DNA of 64,000 bases from Variovorax fucosicus (GCF_030316825.1 NZ_JASZYU010000001.1:744001-808000); one strand, 5' to 3'; counted from the first letter of the stretch, positions 38,441 through 46,435 are shown. Notes: generated by a model from the sequence alone, not told the origin. Translations and numbers: made by a program.

Positions 38441-39781
38441 ATGCGCTGGTTAGTGGTTCCCAAGATGGCGCTCAGCCTGGTCCTGGCGGCGCTGGCTGCC
38501 CTGGTCTTGATCGGGATCAACGAAGCGGGTTACCGGGAGTCGCGCCGCGCGCTCAACGAGATCAGCGAGGCGCAACTGGCGCGAGCGGCGCTCAACGGCC
38601 TGCTGCAGAACATTCTCGACGCCGAAACCGGCCAGCGCGGCTATCTTTTGACCGGGGAGGCCAGCTACCGCGAACCTTACGACGGTGCCGTGAAAAAGGT
38701 CGATGGCAACCTCGCAAGTCTGCGCGCACTCTACGCCGAGCGGCCCGATGAACAGGCCAGGCTGAACCGGCTGTCCGGCCATGTTGCACGCAAGCTGGCC
38801 GAGATGGACATGAGCCTGCGGCTGCGCCAGAGCGGCAGCGACGACGCCTGGAAGTTCGTCCTGACCACCGACGTGGGTCGCGAGGAAATGAACGCCATCC
38901 GCGTTCAGGCCAGTGAGCTGATCGCGGTCAGCAACCATGCGCTCGCGGTCGGACAGCAGCAGATTTCCAGGGCGCTCACGCTCGGGCGACTGGGTATCGG
39001 CCTGGTCGCCTTGTTTGCATTGCTGGCGTTCTGGCTGTATCTGCGGCAAACGCATGCGTTGCGCTCAGCCGGTGAGCGACAGCAAGAGGCGCTGCAGCGC
39101 GAGCGCAATGCACTCGAAACCGAAGTCAGCGAGCGCACCGCGACACTGACCGAACTCGCAACCCATCTCCAGGACGTGCGCGAAACCGAGCGCGGCTACC
39201 TCGCGCGCGAGTTGCATGACGAACTCGGCTCGCTGTTGACGGCAGCCAAGCTCGATGTGGCGCGACTGAAATCGCGGCTGGCCGATTCGCCGGACGCGAC
39301 GCAGCGCCTGCAGCATCTGACCGAGTTGCTCAACAGCGGCATCGCGCTCAAGCGCCGCATCATCGAAGACCTGCGGCCGTCGTCGCTGGCCAACCTGGGC
39401 CTGGTGGCTTCCCTCGAAATTCTGGGGCGCGAGTTCGGTGACCGATCCGGTGTGCAGATCGATCTGGCGCTCGAGCCCGTGCTGCTGGACGAAGCGCGCC
39501 AACTCACGGTCTACCGCATGGTTCAGGAAAGCCTCACCAATATCGGCAAGTACGCACAGGCGACCGAGGCGACCATCGTGCTCAAGAACTACGGGAACCA
39601 CGTAATCGTCGAGGTCACCGACAACGGCAAGGGCTTCGAGCCCGACGCAGCGCGCCCTTCCACCCACGGGCTGGCAGGCATGCGGCACCGCGTTCAGGCC
39701 GCGAGCGGAAAGCTCACCGTGACATCGGCCCCGGGCCAGGGCACCCGCCTCATGGCGATGATTCCGGTGCAGCGCAACTGA
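38441..39781 (+). CDS. CHASE3-domain sensor histidine kinase (HisKA_3 type)
   Basis: A 446-residue membrane kinase. A first helix (residues 8-26) is followed by a CHASE3 sensor region with the typical LLQNILDAETGQRGYLLTGEASY. A second helix lies near 180-200 (LGIGLVALFALLAFWLYL). A coiled coil leads to the HisKA_3 phosphorylation site H259 in ELHDELGSLLTAAKLDVARL. The ATPase domain contains NIGKYAQAT (N box), DNGKGF and GLAGMRHR. It should phosphorylate the divergent NarL-type regulator and perhaps the receiver-only protein at 37297. Downstream are envelope-stress-type genes. Confidence 0.95.
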   Translation: MRWLVVPKMALSLVLAALAALVLIGINEAGYRESRRALNEISEAQLARAALNGLLQNILDAETGQRGYLLTGEASYREPYDGAVKKVDGNLASLRALYAERPDEQARLNRLSGHVARKLAEMDMSLRLRQSGSDDAWKFVLTTDVGREEMNAIRVQASELIAVSNHALAVGQQQISRALTLGRLGIGLVALFALLAFWLYLRQTHALRSAGERQQEALQRERNALETEVSERTATLTELATHLQDVRETERGYLARELHDELGSLLTAAKLDVARLKSRLADSPDATQRLQHLTELLNSGIALKRRIIEDLRPSSLANLGLVASLEILGREFGDRSGVQIDLALEPVLLDEARQLTVYRMVQESLTNIGKYAQATEATIVLKNYGNHVIVEVTDNGKGFEPDAARPSTHGLAGMRHRVQAASGKLTVTSAPGQGTRLMAMIPVQRN

Positions 39782-39935
39782 GCTGAGCGGGCCGGGTCGA
39801 TTCGCCGCTCTCCTACGCTCCCCGGCCGCTGCTGCTGACAGGCCTTTTGGGAGGGCCGCCCTACGCTGGAGTCAGCCCGTTCAAGCCCTGAACGTGCCCC
39901 ACTAACGCGAGGTCTGCCTCGGTCAGGAGTTCAGC

Positions 39936-40100
39936 ATGTTGCACTACGCAGTCATATTTCTGGTCATCGCGCTGGTGGCAGCGCTCTTCGGGTTCGGCGG
40001 CATTGCGGCCGGTGCGGTCGGAATCGCAAAAATTCTTTTTGTGATCTTCATCGTGCTGGCGCTCGTCAGCTTCATTGCCAGCTTGATGCGAAGGGGCTAG
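39936..40100 (+). CDS. DUF1328 (YtjA-type) small membrane protein
   Basis: A 54-residue protein composed almost entirely of two membrane helices. It starts [20 protein letters not shown], has the central [15 protein letters not shown], and ends in SLMRRG. This matches the DUF1328/YtjA family. GGTCAGGAG lies just upstream as a ribosome site. Function is unknown, and homologues are often found among stress-induced genes. It fits that here it lies beside YqjD-, BON- and CsbD-type genes. Confidence 0.9.
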   Translation: MLHYAVIFLVIALVAALFGFGGIAAGAVGIAKILFVIFIVLALVSFIASLMRRG

Positions 40101-40160
40101 CACCGCTACCATCTTTCGCCAGGCCACAATAATCTCCATCTCAGCAAAGGAAACAACACC

Positions 40161-40535
40161 ATGAATGCACCCGTCAAGACCGCATCGCAACTGGCCGACG
40201 AAGCTCGCGAAACCGCCAACGACGCCTTGGAATCAACCCGCGCCTACGCGCAGAACGCGGTGAACGCAGCGGGCGAGAAGGTGCGCGGTCTGCGCGGCCA
40301 GGTCGAACCCGCCGTGGAGCAGTTGGCCAACCGCGTTCAGCAAGCCGTGCAGCGCGGCCTGGAGTCGGCATCGAAGACCAGCGCCCGTGCACAGCGCCAG
40401 ATCGAACAGGCCGCCGATGTGACTGGGAAGTACATCTCCGACCAACCAGTGCGCTCGGTGCTGATCGCCGCAGCCGCCGGTGCAGCGATCGCTGCACTGC
40501 TGGTGCTGGCCACGCGCCGCCGGGACGACTATTGA
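40161..40535 (+). CDS. YqjD/ElaB-like DUF883 protein
   Basis: A 124-residue protein. A long amphipathic helical region (about 5-90) is rich in Ala, Glu and Gln. A single C-terminal membrane helix follows (VLIAAAAGAAIAALLVLAT) with a basic RRRDDY end. This is the architecture of E. coli YqjD and ElaB, inner-membrane proteins that bind ribosomes in stationary phase. A conserved GKYISDQPVRS precedes the helix. The next two genes match the YqjE and YqjK positions of the same E. coli cluster. Confidence 0.88.
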   Translation: MNAPVKTASQLADEARETANDALESTRAYAQNAVNAAGEKVRGLRGQVEPAVEQLANRVQQAVQRGLESASKTSARAQRQIEQAADVTGKYISDQPVRSVLIAAAAGAAIAALLVLATRRRDDY

Positions 40536-40573
40536 ACTGAGGTTCCATCCGCAGCGCCGATACTCGCAGCACC

Positions 40574-40954
40574 ATGCTTCATCCGATTTTTTCCACGGTG
40601 CTCGGGCGGCCCGAACTGATTGCGGATCATCTTGCCAACTACGCGGCGCTGATCCGCGAGGAAAGTGCCCTTGCCAGCCGCGCCTTGATCAGGCGTGCGC
40701 TGGCAGGCGTGGTCGCTGCGGTCAGCGCGATGCTGGCGCTCTGTTTGATCGGCATCGCCGTCATGTTGGGCGTATTGCATGGAAGCTTTCACTGGATACT
40801 GGTTGCCGTGCCCGGCGTGGCGGTGGTGGTTGCCGCCCTGTCGGCCTGGGTGGCAACGCGGCCGACCGACCTCAACGCGTTCCAGGACCTGAGCGCGCAA
40901 CTCGATGCCGACGTGCGCGCCCTGCATCTCGCTGGAGGCTCCGATGCCGATTGA
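40574..40954 (+). CDS. YqjE-like (DUF1469, holin-superfamily III) membrane protein
   Basis: A 126-residue protein with two membrane helices (VVAAVSAMLALCLIGIAVMLGVL and WILVAVPGVAVVVAALSAWVA) after a helical segment, HLANYAALIREESALASRALI. The layout is that of YqjE/phage-holin superfamily III proteins, which are not phage genes in this context. It lies 38 bases after the YqjD-like gene, and its end overlaps the next gene by 11 bases. Confidence 0.85.
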   Translation: MLHPIFSTVLGRPELIADHLANYAALIREESALASRALIRRALAGVVAAVSAMLALCLIGIAVMLGVLHGSFHWILVAVPGVAVVVAALSAWVATRPTDLNAFQDLSAQLDADVRALHLAGGSDAD

Positions 40955-41384
40955 CCGCGATGCCTTGACGCCGCAGCAGCGTCTGGCCATTTCTCGCCGA
41001 GCGCTGGTTCAGCAACTGCGCGGCGAAGCGCCGCCTGTTGCCCCTGAGCGCGCGCGATCCGGCGCGCAGCCTCCTCGCCCGCGAAAGCCGAGCCTGTTCG
41101 ATCGCGTTGCGTGGTTGCCGGTCGCGCGCTCGATGGCCGAGCGCTGGTGGCGTCGCCACCCCGCCAATGCCGTGGGCCAGCTCGCAAGACCGGTGCTCGA
41201 TCGCTATGCGCGGGAAAATCCGGCCAAACTGGTTGCCGTGGCTGCGGCTGCCGGCGCGGTGATTGTCCTGGTTCGCCCCTGGAGACTGCTGTCTGTGGGT
41301 GCCTTGGTGGCCGCTGCCCTGAAGTCTTCGGACATCGCCGACATGGTCACCACGGTGATGCGCAACAAGGACGGCAAGGCCTGA
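40944..41384 (+). CDS. YqjK-position protein of unknown function
   Basis: A 146-residue basic protein. It starts with DRDALTPQQRLAISRRALVQQL, has a Pro/Arg-rich stretch, then WWRRHPANAVGQLARPVLDRYARENP and two weakly hydrophobic helices near the end. I do not recognise a catalytic domain. It overlaps the YqjE-like gene by 11 bases, which implies co-expression. E. coli YqjK occupies the same position. A strong bidirectional terminator follows about 30 bases after the stop. Confidence 0.75.
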   Translation: MPIDRDALTPQQRLAISRRALVQQLRGEAPPVAPERARSGAQPPRPRKPSLFDRVAWLPVARSMAERWWRRHPANAVGQLARPVLDRYARENPAKLVAVAAAAGAVIVLVRPWRLLSVGALVAAALKSSDIADMVTTVMRNKDGKA

Positions 41385-41408
41385 ACATTGCGCCGAACGC
41401 GTGCCCAT

Positions 41409-41442
41409 CAAAAAAGCCCGGCGATTGCCGGGCTTCCTTTTT
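41409..41442. terminator. Bidirectional rho-independent terminator
   Basis: AAGCCCGGC (41414-41422) pairs with GCCGGGCTT (41427-41435) around a 4-base GATT loop. On the right comes CCTTTTT. On the left is an A-run that reads as T-run on the other strand. It sits between the converging YqjK-position gene and the BON gene and should stop transcripts from both sides. Confidence 0.88.
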
Positions 41443-41456
41443 GGAAGTCGCCTTTT

Positions 41457-41912
41457 TTACATCTTGACTTCGAGCTTGTTGTCGACAGAACCGACGCCTT
41501 CAACACTCTTGGCAATGTCGCCAGCGCGCGCCTTGGCCGCCGCGGTAGGCGCCGGGCCGGCGAGCGTGACGGTTCCACCCTTGGTGTCGACGTCGATCTT
41601 GATGGCACTCAGATCGGGATCCTTGGCGAGTCCTGCGGACACCTTAGCCGTGATGCTGGCGTCGTCCACCTTGTTGCCCACGGTGGCGGCTGCATCCTTC
41701 ACGGCGTCCTTGGCCTCGGCAGCGCCTTGCTTCACGCTGGATTCCGCGGACTTGGCCGACGACTCGGTCTTGGCGACCGCCGAGTCGACTTTTTGGCCGG
41801 CCGTGGTGTCGTTGGCCTTGTTGCCGCAGGCGCCGAGCGCCAGCGCGCTGCCGGCCAGCAACACCGCCAGCAATGTGCGCGAGCGCGCGATGGGTTGATT
41901 CGTCGATGTCAT
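41457..41912 (-). CDS. BON-domain lipoprotein
   Basis: A 151-residue lipoprotein with the lipobox LGAC at about residue 29. A low-complexity Ala/Lys/Ser/Glu helical region (about 30-80) follows. One BON domain ends the protein: DDASITAKVSAGLAKDPDLSAIKIDVDTKGGTVTLAG, then VEGVGSVDNKLEV. BON domains (as in OsmY) bind phospholipid surfaces and are common in osmotic-stress proteins. It is 28 bases downstream of csbD on the same strand. Confidence 0.92.
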   Translation of the reverse strand: MTSTNQPIARSRTLLAVLLAGSALALGACGNKANDTTAGQKVDSAVAKTESSAKSAESSVKQGAAEAKDAVKDAAATVGNKVDDASITAKVSAGLAKDPDLSAIKIDVDTKGGTVTLAGPAPTAAAKARAGDIAKSVEGVGSVDNKLEVKM

Positions 41913-41940
41913 TTCAAATATCTCCTGAGGTTCGATGCGG

Positions 41941-42138
41941 TCAGAGCTTGTCCGCGCCCGACTTGATGGCATCCTTGGCCTTTTCCTTCACGTCGCCGTA
42001 GGTGCTCTGCACCTTGCCGGCCGCCTTGTCGGCAACGCCTTCGGATTCCAGCTTTTCGCTGCCCGTCACCTTGCCGGTGACTTCCTTGATCTTGCCCTTG
42101 GCCTGCTCGACGCGGCCTGCGACTTGGTCCTTGTTCAT
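41941..42138 (-). CDS. CsbD family stress protein
   Basis: A 65-residue hydrophilic protein, MNKDQVAGRVEQAKGKIKEV then TGKVTGSEKLESEG. This is the CsbD pattern of a general stress protein. It is predicted to be soluble, and in other bacteria members are induced by sigma-B or RpoS-type responses. GGAACCGCT precedes the ATG as a ribosome site. It forms a probable two-gene unit with the BON lipoprotein gene. Confidence 0.93.
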   Translation of the reverse strand: MNKDQVAGRVEQAKGKIKEVTGKVTGSEKLESEGVADKAAGKVQSTYGDVKEKAKDAIKSGADKL

Positions 42139-42250
42139 AGCGGTTCCTTCCGTTGGATTCGACACATGGCTCAGGTGAACCACATGTTCAATCTATCGAC
42201 ACGACGGGCCGCACTGCCGTCGCGCTCGCCGCGAACCGGTGTAGGACAGG

Positions 42251-43069
42251 TCAGGCGCTGACGATCCAGCCTTCCAGGGGATCGATCGAAACCGGCAGGC
42301 CCCACGCGGGTTGCGAGGCTGCCCAGGCAGCCTGCAGCAGGCACAACACGGCATCGATCCGGTCACCCTGCGCATCAGCCAGCAAGATGTCGCGTTGCGC
42401 TGGCTCCAGTGCAAGTCGCAGGCCGAGCCGGGCGCTGCCGGAAGTCACGAGGGCATCGAGCAAGTCGGCGCGCGCGACATGGCGCTGCGGTGTTTGCCGC
42501 GCGCGGTCGTCGGCCTTGTAGCTGCGCCGCCCGATCAGCTCGCGTGCCAGCAAGCCGGGATAGGCTTCCAGCGCGACGCGCTCGCAACCTTCGCGCGGTA
42601 CATGCAGCCCCGGCAAACATGCGCCGATTGCCAGCAAACGCGGCACGCCTGCATGCAGCATGAAGGCGACCGGCGGATTGACCCATTTCATCGAGGGGCT
42701 CGAACCGGCCGGGCCGTCGGTTGCGCGGTGCGCGAACTTGCCGCCGGCTGGCCGGCCTGCACAGAACGCCGCGAACTCGGCGCGAATTTCGGCCCGGCTC
42801 AGGGCCGCGTAGTGCGCCATCAAGGCTTGCCACTGCAACGGCCAACCCAGCTGCACGACCAACTCGCGCGGCAGCCCGAAAGGAAAGTCGAATCCGCCCA
42901 CCCATGCCGGCGTGCGCGCGAGCCACTCGGCCCACGCAGCCAGCGTGGCAAAGGTGTCGAGCCGGCGCAAGACCACGTGGCGACCGTCGACGCCACCGTG
43001 CGCCACCACGATCGGCTTGCGCGCAGTGGGCGCGCTGGAAAAATCGCAACCGAACAGCACGGCCTTCAC
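42251..43069 (-). CDS. DUF429 domain protein
   Basis: A 272-residue protein starting VKAVLFGCDFSSAPTARKPI, which resembles DUF429, a family with an RNase H-like fold. WVGGFDFPFGLPRELV and the late ILLADAQGDRIDAVLCLLQAAWA carry acidic residues in the positions expected for the fold. No biochemical role is known to me. The start is GTG at 43069, 8 bases after the EamA transporter stop, so the two genes are probably co-transcribed. Confidence 0.78.
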   Translation of the reverse strand: MKAVLFGCDFSSAPTARKPIVVAHGGVDGRHVVLRRLDTFATLAAWAEWLARTPAWVGGFDFPFGLPRELVVQLGWPLQWQALMAHYAALSRAEIRAEFAAFCAGRPAGGKFAHRATDGPAGSSPSMKWVNPPVAFMLHAGVPRLLAIGACLPGLHVPREGCERVALEAYPGLLARELIGRRSYKADDRARQTPQRHVARADLLDALVTSGSARLGLRLALEPAQRDILLADAQGDRIDAVLCLLQAAWAASQPAWGLPVSIDPLEGWIVSA

Positions 43070-43077
43070 CGCAAAGC

Positions 43078-43959
43078 TCAGCCCAGCGCCAGCGCAATCA
43101 CGCCGGCTGCGATGAAGCCGGCGCCGGCGAGTCTCAGGAGGCGATCCCCCTCGCGCAGCAGATGGCCGCCGATGAGGGCGGCAAACAGCATCGACACCTC
43201 GCGTGCCGGCGCAACATGGGAAATCGGCGCCTGCTGCACCGCGTAGAGCACCAGCACGTACGAGACCGGGCTGATCGCAGCGACCAGCAGTGCGTACTTC
43301 CATTGCGAGCGCCAGAGTTGCGCGGTGGTGGCGCGGTCGCGCAGGGCAGCCGGCACCAGCAACAGCACGCGCACGAAGTTGCCGAAGTAGTCGAGCAGGA
43401 TCGGCGACATCGCAAGCCACTTGACCGCATAGCTGTCGACCACCGTGTAGCTCGCGATGAAGGCGCCGGTCAGCACGCCGTAGCGCATGCCCTTGCGCAC
43501 CCGCTCGCGCTGCGCCGGGTCGTGCGTCGCGTGCCAGAGCCGCGGACCGCCGGCGACGAGGAACACGCCGAGCACCACGCCGACGATGCCGGCCAGCCCG
43601 GTGGGGCTGATGCTTTCGCCAAGGAACAGGATGGCGAACAGCGAAGACAGCAGCGGCCCAGAGCCGCGTGCGAGCGGATAGACCACGGTGAGGTCGGACT
43701 TGCGGTAGCCGCGCAGCAGGACGACGTAGTACACGACGTGCAGCACACCGCTGAGCACGACGAAACCCCATTCCATCGCGCCCCATTGCGGCACCACCTG
43801 CCAGCCGAGTGCAATGCCGAGCGGTGCCCACAGCACCATGAGAAAAACGCCGCTCTGGAAGGCGAAGCGGGCGTCGCCGTTGGCCTTCTTGGCGGCGATG
43901 TTCCAGCTGGCGTGGATCACGCCCGCCAGCATGATCAGCGCAAAGGCGGAAAGCGGCAA
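43078..43959 (-). CDS. EamA/DMT-family transporter
   Basis: A 293-residue membrane protein with ten hydrophobic segments in two EamA repeats. The first repeat begins AGVIHASWNIAAKKANG and includes VVYPLARGSGPLLSSLFAILFLGE. The second includes ISHVAPAREVSMLFAALIGGHLL. The family exports amino acids, nucleosides or other small metabolites, and the substrate here is unknown. The best start is a TTG at 43959, because the first ATG (43932) would cut into helix 1. It begins 10 bases after the BLUF gene stop. Confidence 0.88.
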   Translation of the reverse strand: MPLSAFALIMLAGVIHASWNIAAKKANGDARFAFQSGVFLMVLWAPLGIALGWQVVPQWGAMEWGFVVLSGVLHVVYYVVLLRGYRKSDLTVVYPLARGSGPLLSSLFAILFLGESISPTGLAGIVGVVLGVFLVAGGPRLWHATHDPAQRERVRKGMRYGVLTGAFIASYTVVDSYAVKWLAMSPILLDYFGNFVRVLLLVPAALRDRATTAQLWRSQWKYALLVAAISPVSYVLVLYAVQQAPISHVAPAREVSMLFAALIGGHLLREGDRLLRLAGAGFIAAGVIALALG

Positions 43960-43969
43960 AGCGCGAGGT

Positions 43970-44392
43970 TCAGGGCCGGCCGACGATGGCGGCCGTGGCC
44001 ATCAGCTCTTCGAGCAGCGCCAGCGAAACCTTGCCGGAGACCGCATAGGGATCGAGCTCCGGGCGTTCCGAATAGCGCAGCAGCGTGGCCTGGTGCCCCT
44101 TGGTCAGGTTGACCTGGCCCATGGTCCAGCCGCCGAAGCGGCGTTCGGAAATCTCTTCGTAGTGCAGCAGCACCACATCCTTGTGGCGCGGGTCGCGCTG
44201 GATGTGGCCATAGAGGTCGCTGATGGCGGTGCGGCCGCCCTCGATTGCCTGCAGGAAGATCCCGGCGCCATAGCAGAGGATGCCGGTGACGCCGCAAGCA
44301 GTGTTGTGGGCGCGCGATTGCGTGAGGATCGCCTCGATGGCGGGCGCGCTCGAATCGACGGCGCGGCTGGCGTAGAGCAGGCGTACCAACAT
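43970..44392 (-). CDS. BLUF-domain blue-light photoreceptor
   Basis: A 140-residue protein that is essentially one BLUF domain, which binds FAD and senses blue light. The photocycle residues line up with AppA: Y7 in LLYASRA, N30 in SRAHN, Q48 in FLQAIEGG, and W89/M91 in GGWTMGQ. The 30-48 and 48-89 spacings equal those of AppA. No output domain is attached, so signalling must go through a partner protein. The gene starts 1 base after the folE stop and is followed by an EamA transporter gene. Confidence 0.92.
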   Translation of the reverse strand: MLVRLLYASRAVDSSAPAIEAILTQSRAHNTACGVTGILCYGAGIFLQAIEGGRTAISDLYGHIQRDPRHKDVVLLHYEEISERRFGGWTMGQVNLTKGHQATLLRYSERPELDPYAVSGKVSLALLEELMATAAIVGRP

Positions 44393-44393
44393 G

Positions 44394-45128
44394 TCAGCCC
44401 TTTCGCGGGAGCAGGGACAGAAACTCGCGCCGCAGCGACGCGTCCTTGAGGAATACACCTCGCATCACCGAATTGATCATCTTGCTGTCCATTTCCTTGA
44501 CGCCACGCCAGGCCATGCAGAAATGCTCGGCCTCCATGACGAGGGCGAGGCCATCGGGCTGGGTTTTCTCCTGGATCAGGTCGGCCAGTTGCACCACGGC
44601 TTCTTCCTGGATCTGGGGCCGGCCCATCACCCATTCGGCCAGGCGTGCGTACTTGGAAAGGCCGATCACATTGGTGTGTTCGTTCGGCATCACGCCGATC
44701 CAGAGCTTGCCGATGATCGGGCAGAAGTGGTGCGAGCAGGCACTGCGCACCGTGATCGGGCCGACGATCATGAGTTCGTTGAGGTGTTCCGCGTTCGGAA
44801 ATTCGGTCAGCGTGGGCGCCGCCACATAGCGGCCCTTGAAAACCTCGTTGAGGTACATCTTGGCGACACGGCGTGCAGTGTTGCCGGTGTTGTGGTCGCG
44901 ATCGAGGTCGATCACCAGGCTCTCGAGCACGCCCTTCATCTTGACCTCGACCTCGTCGAGCAAGGCTTCGAGCTCGCCCGGTTCGATGAACTCGGCGATG
45001 TTGTCGTTGGCGTTGAAGCGTTTGCGCGCAGCCTGCAGGCGCTCCCGGATCTTTACCGAGACGGGCGTGCCCTCGTCGTCGTCTCCCCCGTGGCCGGGGC
45101 GCTCTGCAGCGTCAATTTTCTTCAGCAT
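44394..45128 (-). CDS. folE: GTP cyclohydrolase I
   Basis: A 244-residue enzyme that converts GTP to 7,8-dihydroneopterin triphosphate, the first step of folate synthesis. Zinc ligands are in ACSHHFCP (two positions) and in AEHFCMAWRG. PNEHTNVIGLSKYARLAEWV is the family core. About 30 acidic and flexible residues precede the domain. The nudB-type gene at 45955, whose family acts on the product, is about 830 bases upstream on the same strand. Confidence 0.96.
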   Translation of the reverse strand: MLKKIDAAERPGHGGDDDEGTPVSVKIRERLQAARKRFNANDNIAEFIEPGELEALLDEVEVKMKGVLESLVIDLDRDHNTGNTARRVAKMYLNEVFKGRYVAAPTLTEFPNAEHLNELMIVGPITVRSACSHHFCPIIGKLWIGVMPNEHTNVIGLSKYARLAEWVMGRPQIQEEAVVQLADLIQEKTQPDGLALVMEAEHFCMAWRGVKEMDSKMINSVMRGVFLKDASLRREFLSLLPRKG

Positions 45129-45164
45129 CCGATGATCCTAACAGTGAACGGTTGGCAAGCCATT

Positions 45165-45220
45165 CAGGCCTGCAGCGCCCGCCCAGTGGGCGCAGGCAGC
45201 TATCAATTCAATAGCAAAAA
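45165..45220. repeat. Comamonadaceae-type interspersed repeat with two hairpins
   Basis: The first hairpin pairs GCGCCC (45175-45180) with GGGCGC (45188-45193), extended by GCCT and AGGC. The second pairs GCTAT (45199-45203) with ATAGC (45211-45215). An A-run follows. I recall many variants of the pattern GCTAT-loop-ATAGC plus a GC stem in Acidovorax, Variovorax and relatives. The stop codon of the endonuclease-family gene (45203-45205) lies inside the second hairpin. It may also serve as a terminator for that gene. Confidence 0.6.
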
Positions 45221-45958
45221 GTCGGTCACCAGCGGCAGGTGATCCGACATGCGTGCCCAGATCGGGCCGCGCGGCACGTTGCACGCCACCGGCGAGAGGT
45301 GGCGCCCGTAGATGAAGTCGAGCTGCGCCACCGGCAACCGCGACGGGTAGGTCAGCGTGCGCGGCCCGCGCAGGTCGCTCGAATCGCGCAGGCCCGCCGC
45401 GTTCATCGCGTAGCGCATGCGCGCGCCCCAGTCGTTGAAGTCGCCGGCCACCACCACCGCCTCGCCTGCCGGAACCTCGCGGGCGATGAACTCGTTGAGC
45501 TGCGCGACCTGCCGCACGCGGCTGCCCTTGATGAGGCCCAGGTGGACGACGATGGCGTGCACCGGACGGCCTTCGACCTCGATCACCACGTGCAGCAGTC
45601 CGCGCTGCTCGAAGCGATGGTCGGAAATATCCTGGTGCCTCTGGTGCAGCACCGGCCAGCGCGTCAGCAGCGCATTGCCGTGCTCGCCGTGGCGCGTGAC
45701 GGCATTGGTCTCGTAGACCGCCGTATAGCCCTCGGGTGCGAGGAAGTCGGCCTGCGGCATTTCGGGCCAGCGGGTGAAACGGGCGGCCGCCTGCCGGTTC
45801 ATCTTGCGCACTTCCTGCAGGCAGATGATGTCGGCGTCGAGCTGCTCGATTGCATGGCCGAGGTTGTGGATCTCCAGCCGCCGCGCCGGACCGATGCCTT
45901 GCACGCCCTTGTGGATGTTGTAGGTCGCCACGCGCAGCGTGTGGGCCGGTGAAGTCAT
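45203..45958 (-). CDS. Endonuclease/exonuclease/phosphatase family protein
   Basis: A 251-residue metal-dependent phosphoesterase of the EEP superfamily. The conserved set is present: TYNIHKGV, ICLQEVRK, HGNALLT, VVAGDFNDWG and the terminal MSDHLPLV. Substrates in the superfamily range from DNA to lipids and cannot be decided here. The ATG at 45958 overlaps the nudB-type stop by four bases (ATGA). The C-terminal codons run into an interspersed repeat. Confidence 0.92.
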   Translation of the reverse strand: MTSPAHTLRVATYNIHKGVQGIGPARRLEIHNLGHAIEQLDADIICLQEVRKMNRQAAARFTRWPEMPQADFLAPEGYTAVYETNAVTRHGEHGNALLTRWPVLHQRHQDISDHRFEQRGLLHVVIEVEGRPVHAIVVHLGLIKGSRVRQVAQLNEFIAREVPAGEAVVVAGDFNDWGARMRYAMNAAGLRDSSDLRGPRTLTYPSRLPVAQLDFIYGRHLSPVACNVPRGPIWARMSDHLPLVTDFLLLN

Positions 45959-46428
45959 GCTTGAAATTGTGGCAGCAACAGAATGGCTTCGGCGTTCGAC
46001 GGGGAAAAGCAGGCGTCGGCGGCGTCGCGGTAGGGCAGCCACTGCCAGGCCGTGTGCTCGCGTGGATTCAGTACCGGATCGATGCGTTCCGGCAGGCACA
46101 GGCCGAACAGATGCTCGGTGTTGTGCGTCACGCCCGGGGCGTAGCGGGCACGCCAGCGCGGGTAGATCTCGTAGATGTTCTGTAGCTGCCAATCGCGCAG
46201 CCGGGGAGCGAGCGGGCTGCCTTCGCCGCAGGCGAAGCCGGTTTCCTCGGCCACCTCGCGCGCCGCGGTCAAGGCCAGCGGCTCGTCTGCAACGTCCTTG
46301 CTGCCGGTGACCGACTGCCAGAAATCGTCGGCGTCGGCGCGGCGGATCAGCAGCACGTCGAGCGCAGGCGTGTGGATCACGACCAGCACCGACTCCGGGA
46401 TTTTCCAGGGCCGCGTGCTCGTCGTCAT
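45955..46428 (-). CDS. nudB: Dihydroneopterin triphosphate diphosphatase (NudB-type Nudix hydrolase)
   Basis: A 157-residue Nudix hydrolase. It starts TTSTRPWKIPESVLVVIHTP and carries the Nudix box GSKDVADEPLALTAAREVAEETG with its REVAEE core. RVLLIRR-like ALDVLLIRRADADDFWQSVTGS is typical of NudB, which dephosphorylates dihydroneopterin triphosphate in folate synthesis and also dATP. Its position between aspS and the EEP gene matches other Burkholderiales. The start lies 7 bases before the aspS stop, with GCATCAGGCGGG-type sequence not informative. Confidence 0.9.
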   Translation of the reverse strand: MTTSTRPWKIPESVLVVIHTPALDVLLIRRADADDFWQSVTGSKDVADEPLALTAAREVAEETGFACGEGSPLAPRLRDWQLQNIYEIYPRWRARYAPGVTHNTEHLFGLCLPERIDPVLNPREHTAWQWLPYRDAADACFSPSNAEAILLLPQFQA

Positions 46429-46435
46429 CGGCGCA

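Noticed and set aside
40574..40954. Prophage holin
   Set aside because: The holin-superfamily resemblance is that of chromosomal YqjE. No phage gene is nearby, and the neighbours match the yqjD-yqjK cluster.
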